Shown piece by piece: positions 45,001 to 52,368 of a DNA stretch of 64,000 bases. The stretch spans positions 1-64,000 of the forward strand of contig CADBYS010000007.1 of the NCBI GenBank assembly GCA_902798965.1. Reading direction: 5' to 3'. The number at the start of each line of letters is the position of its first letter. Within the stretch, counting starts at the first letter, position 1. The stretch comes from an uncultured Bacteroidales bacterium. Lineage in GTDB: Bacteria; Bacteroidota; Bacteroidia; Bacteroidales; Paludibacteraceae. Made by a program: the position numbers and the translations under genes. The notes under the pieces were generated by a model. The model saw nothing but the letters and a program-made list of their open reading frames with translations. It was not told the origin of the DNA and did not search any database.

Positions 45001-45342
45001 CTAACTGAATATGTTATGCTTGGTTTTAGATTTTTCGTTGTAGTCCATTAGGATTTGCCTGATCTTTTTGCAGTCACTTTTGTCCAAGCACTTGGCTGTT
45101 AGTTTTCCGCCAACGGCTTGGATGGTGATGTCTGCACCTATGAGATGCTGATCAATGGTTACACGACGAATGAAACGGAAGGCAAGTGTATCTTCGTCAA
45201 CACCGATCAGGTACTTGTTGCGCTTGCGGATAGTGATGGTTTGTTCGTTGGTGTCAATCTCTATTTGCCACGGAGTTAATATATCCGCTGCATGTCCATT
45301 AGCCAGCAAGGAGGCTTCGGAGGAAGAAAATTTGTATGTCAT
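45001..45342 (-). CDS. hypothetical protein, possible PH-like fold
   Basis: 113 residues, no signal or membrane helix. Alternating beta-type segments (WQIEIDTNEQTITIRKRN, FRFIRRVTIDQHLIGADITIQAV) and a final helix (KSDCKKIRQILMDY) are what a small PH-like domain would show. Last gene of the minus-strand operon, starting 6 bases after the YkvA-type gene stop. Function unknown. Confidence 0.6.
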   Translation of the reverse strand: MTYKFSSSEASLLANGHAADILTPWQIEIDTNEQTITIRKRNKYLIGVDEDTLAFRFIRRVTIDQHLIGADITIQAVGGKLTAKCLDKSDCKKIRQILMDYNEKSKTKHNIFS

Positions 45343-45348
45343 AGTTTA

Positions 45349-45873
45349 TTATCTTTTGTTTATAAAATTATTTGCTCCTTTTATAATTTCTGTTACCGAG
45401 TCCAATGCTTTTTCGTCGAACTCCCCAAAAAGATTGCGTAATTGTTCTTTCGCCTCATTTTGAATATCTTCCGTTATGCAAGATGCAAGTGCTGTAATAG
45501 TGGCGGTAATTGCTGCTATATCATCAGTATAACCCATTCCTGCAATTGCATCGGGTAGAAGATCCACAGGAAGTACAAAATAGCCGAGAGTACCTATAAT
45601 CATAGCCTTCTCTTTCAGATTGATATCTCCTGATTTCAGCAAGTAGAATAACAAAAACATAGGATAAAGGACAGTGGCACCGATAGATTTTCCGAACTTA
45701 CCTATTTTCTGCCACAATTCGCTTTCCGAAAAATATTTCTCGTACAAATTAAGGTTGGCAGTAATATCTTCCAACTTTACCTCAGAGATAGAGGTCTTAA
45801 TTTTATTTGTGCCATCAGATACTTTTTGAGATGCAACAGAAGCCGTTTGTTTGATAGAATCTATAAATCCCAT
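45349..45873 (-). CDS. YkvA-family (DUF1232) membrane protein
   Basis: 174 residues. The DUF1232 signature GYFVLPVDLLPDAIAGMGYTDD is near residues 98-119, flanked by hydrophobic helices. The N-terminal part is amphipathic (SIKQTASVASQKVSDGTNKI), similar in character to the start of the glycine-rich protein of the same operon. YkvA-type proteins are membrane-associated and of unknown function. Confidence 0.85.
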   Translation of the reverse strand: MGFIDSIKQTASVASQKVSDGTNKIKTSISEVKLEDITANLNLYEKYFSESELWQKIGKFGKSIGATVLYPMFLLFYLLKSGDINLKEKAMIIGTLGYFVLPVDLLPDAIAGMGYTDDIAAITATITALASCITEDIQNEAKEQLRNLFGEFDEKALDSVTEIIKGANNFINKR

Positions 45874-45956
45874 AACTATAATGTTTGAGCGTATTTACTA
45901 TTGGGTTTCGTCTTTATATTTGCCCAGAAGTTCAAAATAGAGAGTGACGGATAGAA

Positions 45957-46583
45957 TCAATTAAGTATCACGATATTGAAGCCAAAGGTTTTTAACAGTT
46001 CAGTCAGACGTTCACGACCGAACTTGTCGGCTTGCTCCAAGATGCCATAACCGATTGCATCATCCTGGATTCGCACACGTGCACTTGCCTGGATAGCTGT
46101 TACCTGCTCGTGTGACCACTTGCCTTCCTCCACATATACCTCGCAATTGGAAGGATTGACAATCACGTCAAATATCTCCGGCTTCGGCAGAGTCATCGTC
46201 AACGTATCACCGGATATGGCAATGGCATCGTCAGCGACTTTCGACAAATCGAATCCCGCACGCACCTTTCCGTCCATGATAAGACAGATCTCATCTTTCG
46301 AAACGGCGCCTCTGCCCAGCATTTTAACAACCTTGTTTGTTGTGTTTTCGCTGTCTTTCACCTCCGCCATAACAAGTTCCTCATAGTAGCAAGCGGAAGT
46401 AAACTCGGATATGTTGCGGATTTCGGTGATCACATTCGCAGTCTTCTCATACTGCATGCCCTTACCGAACAGATTGTCAAAGATGCTTAAACCTGCATAT
46501 TTATCTGCCACATACAGCCCCACTGCTGCAACTACAAGAATGGTAACGCATACCAATATCACTCTAACACTTCTCATATTCAT
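45957..46583 (-). CDS. DUF4230 family protein, membrane anchored
   Basis: 208 residues. An N-terminal helix (VILVCVTILVVAAVGLYVA) anchors a DUF4230-type domain: ITEIRNISEFTSACYYEE, GRGAVSKDEICLIMDGKVRAGFDLSKV, LTMTLPKPEIFDVIVNPSNCEVY and the C-terminal helix RERLTELLKTFGFN. The family is uncharacterised. Its start overlaps the stop of the next DUF4230 gene upstream by four bases, suggesting a coupled pair that may form a hetero-complex. Confidence 0.8.
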   Translation of the reverse strand: MNMRSVRVILVCVTILVVAAVGLYVADKYAGLSIFDNLFGKGMQYEKTANVITEIRNISEFTSACYYEELVMAEVKDSENTTNKVVKMLGRGAVSKDEICLIMDGKVRAGFDLSKVADDAIAISGDTLTMTLPKPEIFDVIVNPSNCEVYVEEGKWSHEQVTAIQASARVRIQDDAIGYGILEQADKFGRERLTELLKTFGFNIVILN

Positions 46584-47125
46584 GCAAATTTAATGGTTAT
46601 TCGTTCATATCCCAATTGTTTGAGCAGAGCTCTGAAAAACATCTCCGCGTTCTTGCGGGCATCGTCCAGGATACCGAGATTCGGTACATCTTCACGGATA
46701 TCAGCCTCGCCGAGTTGCAACAGTTCATTGCGCTCCTTGGCTGATATGTCCATACGCAAAACACCAACTTTCTCATAAACGATCTTTGCTTCATCTGCCG
46801 GCATATTCATTGCCAGCAATTTCGGTTGCGGAAGAGTAATCTCAATGCTCTTTTCATTGATTACCACACTTTTTGGATCGAACTCACTCATATCAACACC
46901 GGCTTTCAGTTTTGCCTGACATGAGAATAGGATCTTCCTGTCACCGATCGTGTACCAAGCGACATCACTGCCTTTAACCACTTTGGTTACTGTGTACTCC
47001 ACAGTCCCCAGTTCGCTCAATGCAGCCATCTCCTGCATTTTACTTTCTGTCTTCTTCTGCAAGTCTTCGCCGCAACTCATCAGCGCAACAGTACAGAGAG
47101 ACAGAATAAAGAATTTTGTTTTCAT
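46580..47125 (-). CDS. DUF4230-like lipoprotein
   Basis: 181 residues. Lipobox VALMSCGED (Cys about 18), then a domain parallel to its downstream partner: GTVEYTVTKVVKG, FSCQAKLKAGVDMSEFD, IEITLPQPKLLAMNM and a C-terminal helix AEMFFRALLKQLGYERITI. Where the partner has a membrane helix, this one is a lipoprotein, so the pair may present matching domains on the periplasmic side. Confidence 0.75.
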   Translation of the reverse strand: MKTKFFILSLCTVALMSCGEDLQKKTESKMQEMAALSELGTVEYTVTKVVKGSDVAWYTIGDRKILFSCQAKLKAGVDMSEFDPKSVVINEKSIEITLPQPKLLAMNMPADEAKIVYEKVGVLRMDISAKERNELLQLGEADIREDVPNLGILDDARKNAEMFFRALLKQLGYERITIKFA

Positions 47126-47137
47126 TATGACTATAAA

Positions 47138-48145
47138 TTATATATCCAATTCCGAATCATCACTCAGCATTTGCTGCACAGAGTTGATGTCAGCCAATGC
47201 TTTGAAAGGACTTGATGCCGCCAGTTCGTTGATGGAACTCAAGCCGGCAGAAAGCATCGCGTTGTCTCCTGTCTCAAGAGCTTTGTCAACGACCTCAAAC
47301 TGTTTCATGAATATAGCACTACGCTCATCAAACGATTTCGCCAGATAGTCCTTAAGGACATCGCGCATAGCCTCCACTTTTTTGATGGCGACTTCTGCAT
47401 CGGCAAGAATCTGTGTGCGTTTTGTTTTCTGCAATTCGGTGAATTTGGCAACTTCTCCTGCTACACTCACAAAACGGTCAAAACTCTCTTTGGCAGCTTC
47501 CGGACTGGAGAAGTCCATCTTCATTGCACCAAAAACGTCGTTAACAAACTGCTCATCTTCCTCATCAGTCATCTTTTCTTTTACGGTTGGAATATCCGTA
47601 ATTTCTTCTGGTTCCGTTACGACCTCCTCTCCAGATTCAACAACAAGAGGTTCTGTTTCTTCTTCCGTATCCTGAAGCACTTGTTCCTCTGCAGGTGCAT
47701 TATTCAATGCCGCAATCGCATTCGCAGCCAGCTGCAATTGCTCTGTCACTTGATTACCAGCGAACTGCGAAATGATTGACTCAAATGCATCATTTTGCGT
47801 CAATACACCCACATATTCCGATATTTTTGTAACGATTTCCTCCCCATGGGGATTATTCGAAGCAATAGATGCCACTTTAGGTACCATATCAGAATAAATC
47901 ATGTCGGAAATTTTATTACCGTCAATCGTTTGTCTATGTATGGTTTGCGTAATCACGTAAGCAATAAATTTAGACAACCATTCGGTTATTCCGGTAAATT
48001 GTTCCGGCTTAACATCATAGTTGTCCTGCATGGATTTCGACAACTTTTTTGTCGATAATGCCAATGCCGCATTAAGAGATTTTTCTCCGGCCACATCCCA
48101 CGCTTTTGCAGCAAATATTCCTAAGTGATTTTTTATTTGTACCAT
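47138..48145 (-). CDS. helical hypothetical protein of the pore operon
   Basis: 335 residues, no signal peptide. Two helical parts are separated by an acidic, Glu/Val-rich linker (about 155-195, EEETEPLVVESGEEVVTEPEE). The second part (about 195-300) is a predicted coiled coil (LADAEVAIKKVEAMRDVLKDYLAKS). No known family. Lies between the glycine-rich protein and the DUF4230 pair, gaps of 15 and 12 bases. Confidence 0.7.
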   Translation of the reverse strand: MVQIKNHLGIFAAKAWDVAGEKSLNAALALSTKKLSKSMQDNYDVKPEQFTGITEWLSKFIAYVITQTIHRQTIDGNKISDMIYSDMVPKVASIASNNPHGEEIVTKISEYVGVLTQNDAFESIISQFAGNQVTEQLQLAANAIAALNNAPAEEQVLQDTEEETEPLVVESGEEVVTEPEEITDIPTVKEKMTDEEDEQFVNDVFGAMKMDFSSPEAAKESFDRFVSVAGEVAKFTELQKTKRTQILADAEVAIKKVEAMRDVLKDYLAKSFDERSAIFMKQFEVVDKALETGDNAMLSAGLSSINELAASSPFKALADINSVQQMLSDDSELDI

Positions 48146-48160
48146 GGTTTCTGATAGATT

Positions 48161-49405
48161 TTATTTAAGCTGGTTGTTTAATACATTCAGTACATTGCCT
48201 TTAACAACGCCCGACATTTCGCTGACATTGCCTTCCTCGTCCATTACCGGAACTTGTGCCAATTCGCTCATGGATTTGATTAATATGGCTGTTTGTTGGA
48301 AAATTTTGATGTGCTCCATATTCTGAGCATCAAAACCTATCATAATGTCAGCCAATTGATCAAGTCCTTGCATACAACGTTCTTTCAACTGCAATGTTAC
48401 ATCTTGCAGTTCCAATGCGCGTTTATTAACGTTATCCAAGATTGTCCAACCAAGTTCCATTTTTGCCTTAAATTCTTTCATATCTGCAAGATACTGTGTG
48501 GCCTCAGTATGTTTCTTGGCAAAATATGCAGTAGCTACGACACTTGCGGATGCTAAAGCGACAACTCCGGTCAACGTACCCAACACTGCCATTCCGCCGG
48601 CTACGCCCAATCCTCCGGAAGCGATACTACCACCTCCTAACCATGCAAACACCGCATTGGTAGCAGCGGCACCATGCAGCGATGCGATTGCAGTGCCTGT
48701 GCTCGCCGCTGCAAATTGTGTCACGAGAGCAGGAACTCCCATAACAACTGCTATTGCATTGCCACCTGAAACGGCCAGTGTTTTCAGTGCCGTTGAGGCA
48801 TTCATATTAACTGTTTCAAGTTCTTTAACTTGTTCGGGCGTAATATTGATACTGGTCATCAGTTCGTATTCCTTAACCTTTGCTTTTTTCTTAATCAGGT
48901 CAAGATAGATAATGAACTTACCGACTGTTTCATGTAATGCGTCAAGTCGTATTCGGCCAAAAGTATCCAGAATCTTGTTACTTTCTTCGCGTCTGCGTTC
49001 GTTCTCAGTCTCAATGTAGGCTTTTATTTCGTCAGCTTCTGTTTTAGCTATTTTTGCTGCTTTACCGTCTTGATATGCCTGCACTCCGCTGATTGTCTTA
49101 CCTATTTTAACAGCGCCTCTTCCTGCCTCTGTGACAATATCAGGTATACCATCTCCATCCGTGTCCTCCGTTAATCTCGTTTTAACGGAATTTCCCATAT
49201 TGATATACGTTTCCTTGTCAGACAAAGTTTGTCCTATTTGGATGTAAGTATCTTTGTTAGTTACCACTTCTGCGGCTGCAGCCGCTTTGTCTTTAGCGAC
49301 CTTCGCTGTTTCCGCCACCGACTCAGCAGTCTTTGCTGCAGCGTCAGCAATTGAACTTCCTACATCAGAAGCCGCTTTTTTTACTTTGTCAAAAAAAGTA
49401 CTCAT
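48161..49405 (-). CDS. glycine-rich membrane protein with Ca2+-type loop
   Basis: 414 residues. The N-terminal 50 residues are Ala/Lys-rich amphipathic repeats (SSIADAAAKTAESVAETAKV), followed by DTDGDGIPD (81-89), a textbook calcium-binding loop of dockerin/thrombospondin type. A long Gly/Ala-rich hydrophobic region (about 212-300, including WLGGGSIASGGLGVAGGMAV) could span the membrane as hairpins, and the C-terminus is coiled coil. No family recognised; pore-forming or membrane-inserting function is an inference from the hydrophobic glycine segment. Confidence 0.7.
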   Translation of the reverse strand: MSTFFDKVKKAASDVGSSIADAAAKTAESVAETAKVAKDKAAAAAEVVTNKDTYIQIGQTLSDKETYINMGNSVKTRLTEDTDGDGIPDIVTEAGRGAVKIGKTISGVQAYQDGKAAKIAKTEADEIKAYIETENERRREESNKILDTFGRIRLDALHETVGKFIIYLDLIKKKAKVKEYELMTSINITPEQVKELETVNMNASTALKTLAVSGGNAIAVVMGVPALVTQFAAASTGTAIASLHGAAATNAVFAWLGGGSIASGGLGVAGGMAVLGTLTGVVALASASVVATAYFAKKHTEATQYLADMKEFKAKMELGWTILDNVNKRALELQDVTLQLKERCMQGLDQLADIMIGFDAQNMEHIKIFQQTAILIKSMSELAQVPVMDEEGNVSEMSGVVKGNVLNVLNNQLK

Positions 49406-49417
49406 ATAAAAAACGAT

Positions 49418-50899
49418 TTAGTTTGTATATCCTTCGTATCCGATGTCCTTAACCTTTAATTCAGGAACATCGGGATTGCCATCTAATCCTAAAAGCTCTC
49501 TATTGATAGCCTCAGCTATGTCCCTCGCAATCTTAATTGCTCTCATATCCCAGCATATTACACTCCATGCAACTCGAAGCGAAACAGCGTTAACCTTGTT
49601 TTCTAAGTGTCGAGCAAAGAGTGCGGGATTTGAGTTGTTGTGATACTTTTGTTTGTCCGCACACAACGAATACCTATTTTCTAAAACATCTGATAAAGAG
49701 TGATAAAAAGCGTCAAAAGCCAATGTGTCGTTCAAAGTGATATTGGGATTTGAAAAAGCAGTTTCACCTTTTTTCAAACCATAGCTAAAATGGAATTGCG
49801 TCGGATATTTCGGCTCAAATTGTCCGCTACTTGGCATCAGTGTGAACACCCAACTATCCGAGGCGTTTGCCAAATAATTCATGTCTTCCATAAACTCCGT
49901 ATTCCCGGGAATATTCAATTCTGGCTTATAGGTATAATATGACAAATACGGGCGAGTCTGTCCTAATTCGCGAGAAATATAATTAAATCCACCAATCATC
50001 GCGAGATAATAGCTCCACCACCCCATAATCGGGTCAACGATATTACCTGGAGAAAAAATGGTCACCTTGCTTCCTCTATCAATACATTGTCCATACACTG
50101 TATTTAATGTATAAAGTTCTACTGCCAGCATATCTTGTGGGTGCTCTTCTGCGGTTTGAGTGACCCCGACATTGATGAGGCGATAGTGGTCATCATTTCT
50201 TACTGCATCAAGAATCTCGTCCTCCTTAAGACCCAAGCGCGCCTGTATTTCAGTTATAGAAATATATTTAGGTGCAATTTGGTATCCTGTAGGTCTATCT
50301 AATTTTCGCTCAAAAGCCAAGTGGAGTGTTTTTATATTTTCATGTATTTGAATTGCTTGTTGTTCTTCCTCCATCGCCCCGATAAAACCGCTAGAGACGA
50401 TACCTGCAGGAATAGCAAATACTGCAACACCTAATAATCCAATTACGTTAGCCACAATCCGACCAAGCAAAGTAATAGGCTTTGGAGGAGCCATCTCACC
50501 CGGGTCTTGGATACATTTCACAAATGTCCATAATAAAGACGTTGGGAAATGCTTATATACAGTTGGCTGGGCAAAGTGTTCTGCCAGATACAGAATAAAC
50601 GACAAAACCAATAGCAGCACAAGCATCAATTCAAAGGTCACCAAGAGTTGGCTTTTGGTCTTGGCAAATGCCTGCTGCAACAGATAAAACGGATTTCTAT
50701 CGGTATGATGCTGTACTACAACATAATTGTCATCCGCTCCGTCATCAGCCGCAGCAACAACTTCCTGAGTTTGATCGCTAATTAATACAATACTGTCACT
50801 TACGACTTTATTTTGTTCGTCGGATCCGGAAACGCACGACGCAAATAAGGTCACTATCAACAGCGACAAACAAATAATGTATTTATTCACTAATCTCAT
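49418..50899 (-). CDS. ion-channel-like pore protein lacking K+ filter
   Basis: 493 residues. N-terminal lipobox-like LFASCVSG (Cys about 22), then a two-helix pore module like S5-P-S6 of voltage-gated K+ channels: helix 88-107 (FELMLVLLLVLSFILYLAEH), pore helix 119-130 (PTSLLWTFVKCI) and helix 142-165 (ANVIGLLGVAVFAIPAGIV). The position of TVGYGD reads CIQDPGE, so K+ selectivity is not expected. The large C-terminal region (about 180-493) is unknown, with GSKVTIFSPGNIVDPIMGWW. First large gene of the operon. Alternative reading: a mechanosensory or ligand-gated relative. Confidence 0.72.
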   Translation of the reverse strand: MRLVNKYIICLSLLIVTLFASCVSGSDEQNKVVSDSIVLISDQTQEVVAAADDGADDNYVVVQHHTDRNPFYLLQQAFAKTKSQLLVTFELMLVLLLVLSFILYLAEHFAQPTVYKHFPTSLLWTFVKCIQDPGEMAPPKPITLLGRIVANVIGLLGVAVFAIPAGIVSSGFIGAMEEEQQAIQIHENIKTLHLAFERKLDRPTGYQIAPKYISITEIQARLGLKEDEILDAVRNDDHYRLINVGVTQTAEEHPQDMLAVELYTLNTVYGQCIDRGSKVTIFSPGNIVDPIMGWWSYYLAMIGGFNYISRELGQTRPYLSYYTYKPELNIPGNTEFMEDMNYLANASDSWVFTLMPSSGQFEPKYPTQFHFSYGLKKGETAFSNPNITLNDTLAFDAFYHSLSDVLENRYSLCADKQKYHNNSNPALFARHLENKVNAVSLRVAWSVICWDMRAIKIARDIAEAINRELLGLDGNPDVPELKVKDIGYEGYTN

Positions 50900-51010
50900 A
50901 CTTTATTTCTCTCATTTCAGCGATTCCTTGACGCTTTCTATTGTATTTCCATTGTTCCCTCAACTGAGTCTGCTAGTCAAGCCTGCCGGTTCTTACTACA
51001 TAGCCTTACA

Positions 51011-51181
51011 TTAAGACATAATATAAAACACTGCAACAAGAATTAGCATTATTATTCCAACAAGTCTGAATATCCATTTTATTCTTTTTCCAAACCCGGT
51101 ACGCTTATCCACGGACGTGAATATTCTTTCCATTATAGCAATAACACAAAAGAGAAGAAAGAAAAACAATCCAAAATCCAT
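51011..51181 (-). CDS. 56-residue two-helix membrane protein
   Basis: Short ORF starting MDFGLFFFLLFCVIAIMERI. One helix at residues 2-17, a basic loop (DKRTGFGKRIK), and a second helix at about 40-55 ending YIMS. It lies 111 bases upstream of the pore protein on the same strand and downstream of a -7-like TAACTTTG (51259-51266, minus), so it may be the first gene of the operon. Too short for standard gene callers; no family recognised. Confidence 0.6.
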   Translation of the reverse strand: MDFGLFFFLLFCVIAIMERIFTSVDKRTGFGKRIKWIFRLVGIIMLILVAVFYIMS

Positions 51182-51345
51182 AATATTTCAATGGTTTGCC
51201 TATACACCATAAGGTTCTATATAATTGGTTATATCATTACTTATCATCATTAGTGTCGCAAAGTTACTTCTCTCGCATATTGATTAGATAGTAAGCACGG
51301 GAGCGTTCAAGCTCCCCTGCCCTGTTTAATTTCGCCTAACAGGCA
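51182..51345 (-). other. promoter-containing gap before pore operon
   Basis: Contains a minus-strand -7 element TAACTTTG (51259-51266) but the expected TTTGCAAA about 20 nt upstream is degenerate, so this promoter is weaker or regulated. A GCACGGGAGCG...CTCCCCTGCCC stretch (51296-51325) can form a short stem downstream of the coiled-coil gene. Confidence 0.45.
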
Positions 51346-51591
51346 CTATGATTTCTCGCGCTTGAGAGATTCACGAGCGCTTTCAATCTGACGTTTCAGT
51401 GAATCGATAGCACTATCATGGCGTGCAGCGGCATCGATTTTAGATTTACGATAAGATGCCTTGCTCGAAGGTGAAGATGCACCTTTAACCAAAGAAGCAT
51501 AACGCTCATTATCGCGCTTCTTGGCTTCTTTTTCTCTGTCAAGACTTGCACGCAAGTCGATAATACGCTTGCGATAATACTCTTTACTCAT
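51346..51591 (-). CDS. small coiled-coil protein
   Basis: 81 residues, almost wholly charged helix: YYRKRIIDLRASLDREKEAKK, a Ser/Lys-rich middle (GASSPSSKASYRKSKID), then IDSLKRQIESARESLKREK. No signal or membrane segment. Last gene of the radical-SAM unit (23 bases after the GIY-YIG-like stop). No function can be assigned. Confidence 0.6.
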   Translation of the reverse strand: MSKEYYRKRIIDLRASLDREKEAKKRDNERYASLVKGASSPSSKASYRKSKIDAAARHDSAIDSLKRQIESARESLKREKS

Positions 51592-51614
51592 AGTGATTCT
51601 ATTTTAAGGATTAA

Positions 51615-52163
51615 TTATTTCAGTTTTCGTTTATTCATTACATATTCGCGCCACATATCGCTGATAGCGGGATTGCCATCCATATTCAGAGGATAAGCGC
51701 CAAGCGAAATCGCTGTCATTTCCAACATGTCAACCAACTCTTTGTCATCAGCAAGTTCTATCCATTCGTAGTAACAACGGCTTAAGATGGCACTTATCTC
51801 CGCTTCTGCTTTGGTTGCATCAACATTGGAGAATAACAGAGCGTACAATGTTCTGCGTAATGTTGAGTTATCCATTGGTCCATTGATGTGATGTCTAAAT
51901 CTCTTACGCCCGTTGATACTCTTGCCGAAATAGAGTGCACAATATGTATCTTCACCAATCTTCTTTTTCTTCAGGCGAGAATGATATAGATAATGCATTT
52001 GTGCGTCTTCAGGCTTATCCTTTAGATATTTCTCGATAGCTTTAATCGGTTCTGATTCACAAGAGAACCACCAGCGATAGAGAATGGGCACATTGTGCGG
52101 AAGATCCGTTGTAAGCGTTGTGCCATTAGACAATTCAGATATTGGTAGATAATAACAATTCAT
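51615..52163 (-). CDS. GIY-YIG-nuclease-like protein
   Basis: About 182 residues. VPILYRWWF (about 25-33) and YCALYFGKSINGRKRFRHHI (about 74-93) correspond to the two GIY-YIG half motifs with the conserved Arg, followed by STLRRTLYALL, as in the AlwI-like branch. Catalytic Glu may be E120-E124 in KAEAEISAIL. Cuts or used to cut DNA; targets unknown. GTG at 52169 also begins this frame; ATG 52163 preferred. Preceded by a strong hairpin that could limit its expression relative to the peptide gene. Confidence 0.62.
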   Translation of the reverse strand: MNCYYLPISELSNGTTLTTDLPHNVPILYRWWFSCESEPIKAIEKYLKDKPEDAQMHYLYHSRLKKKKIGEDTYCALYFGKSINGRKRFRHHINGPMDNSTLRRTLYALLFSNVDATKAEAEISAILSRCYYEWIELADDKELVDMLEMTAISLGAYPLNMDGNPAISDMWREYVMNKRKLK

Positions 52164-52175
52164 AATCACAAAAGC

Positions 52176-52201
52176 GGAAGCTGCTGCACGCAGCAGCTTC
52201 C
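52176..52201 (-). terminator. strong 12-bp hairpin between peptide and GIY-YIG genes
   Basis: GGAAGCTGCTGC and GCAGCAGCTTCC pair around a 2-4 nt loop; on the minus strand GCTTTTG follows. The hairpin lies directly after the peptide ORF, as expected for a partial terminator that keeps precursor mRNA more abundant than the downstream gene. Confidence 0.7.
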
Positions 52202-52212
52202 TTACAGGGTGT

Positions 52213-52329
52213 TTAGAAATTTCTCTTTGTCTTGCAAGTCATCGAACCAGCTTGGTCACGATTCAAGCATTTAGTACCCGATGCGGGATTAACTACACCC
52301 ATGCTTACAACCAAATTTACAGATTTCAT
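52213..52329 (-). CDS. 38-residue candidate modified-peptide precursor
   Basis: ORF of 38 codons on the minus strand starting MKSVNLVVSMGVVNPASG and ending CKTKRNF. It has two Cys (residues 21 and 32) separated by Asn, Arg, Asp, Gln, Ser and Met, and no signal peptide. It begins 40 bases after the stop of a radical-SAM/SPASM enzyme and is followed by a strong hairpin, the standard arrangement of a ribosomally made peptide and its maturase. Inference: Cys residues are thioether-linked by the enzyme. Not found by length-limited gene calling. Confidence 0.62.
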   Translation of the reverse strand: MKSVNLVVSMGVVNPASGTKCLNRDQAGSMTCKTKRNF

Positions 52330-52368
52330 AATCTTAGTTATTAATAGTTACAGAGGATTTATGGGACC

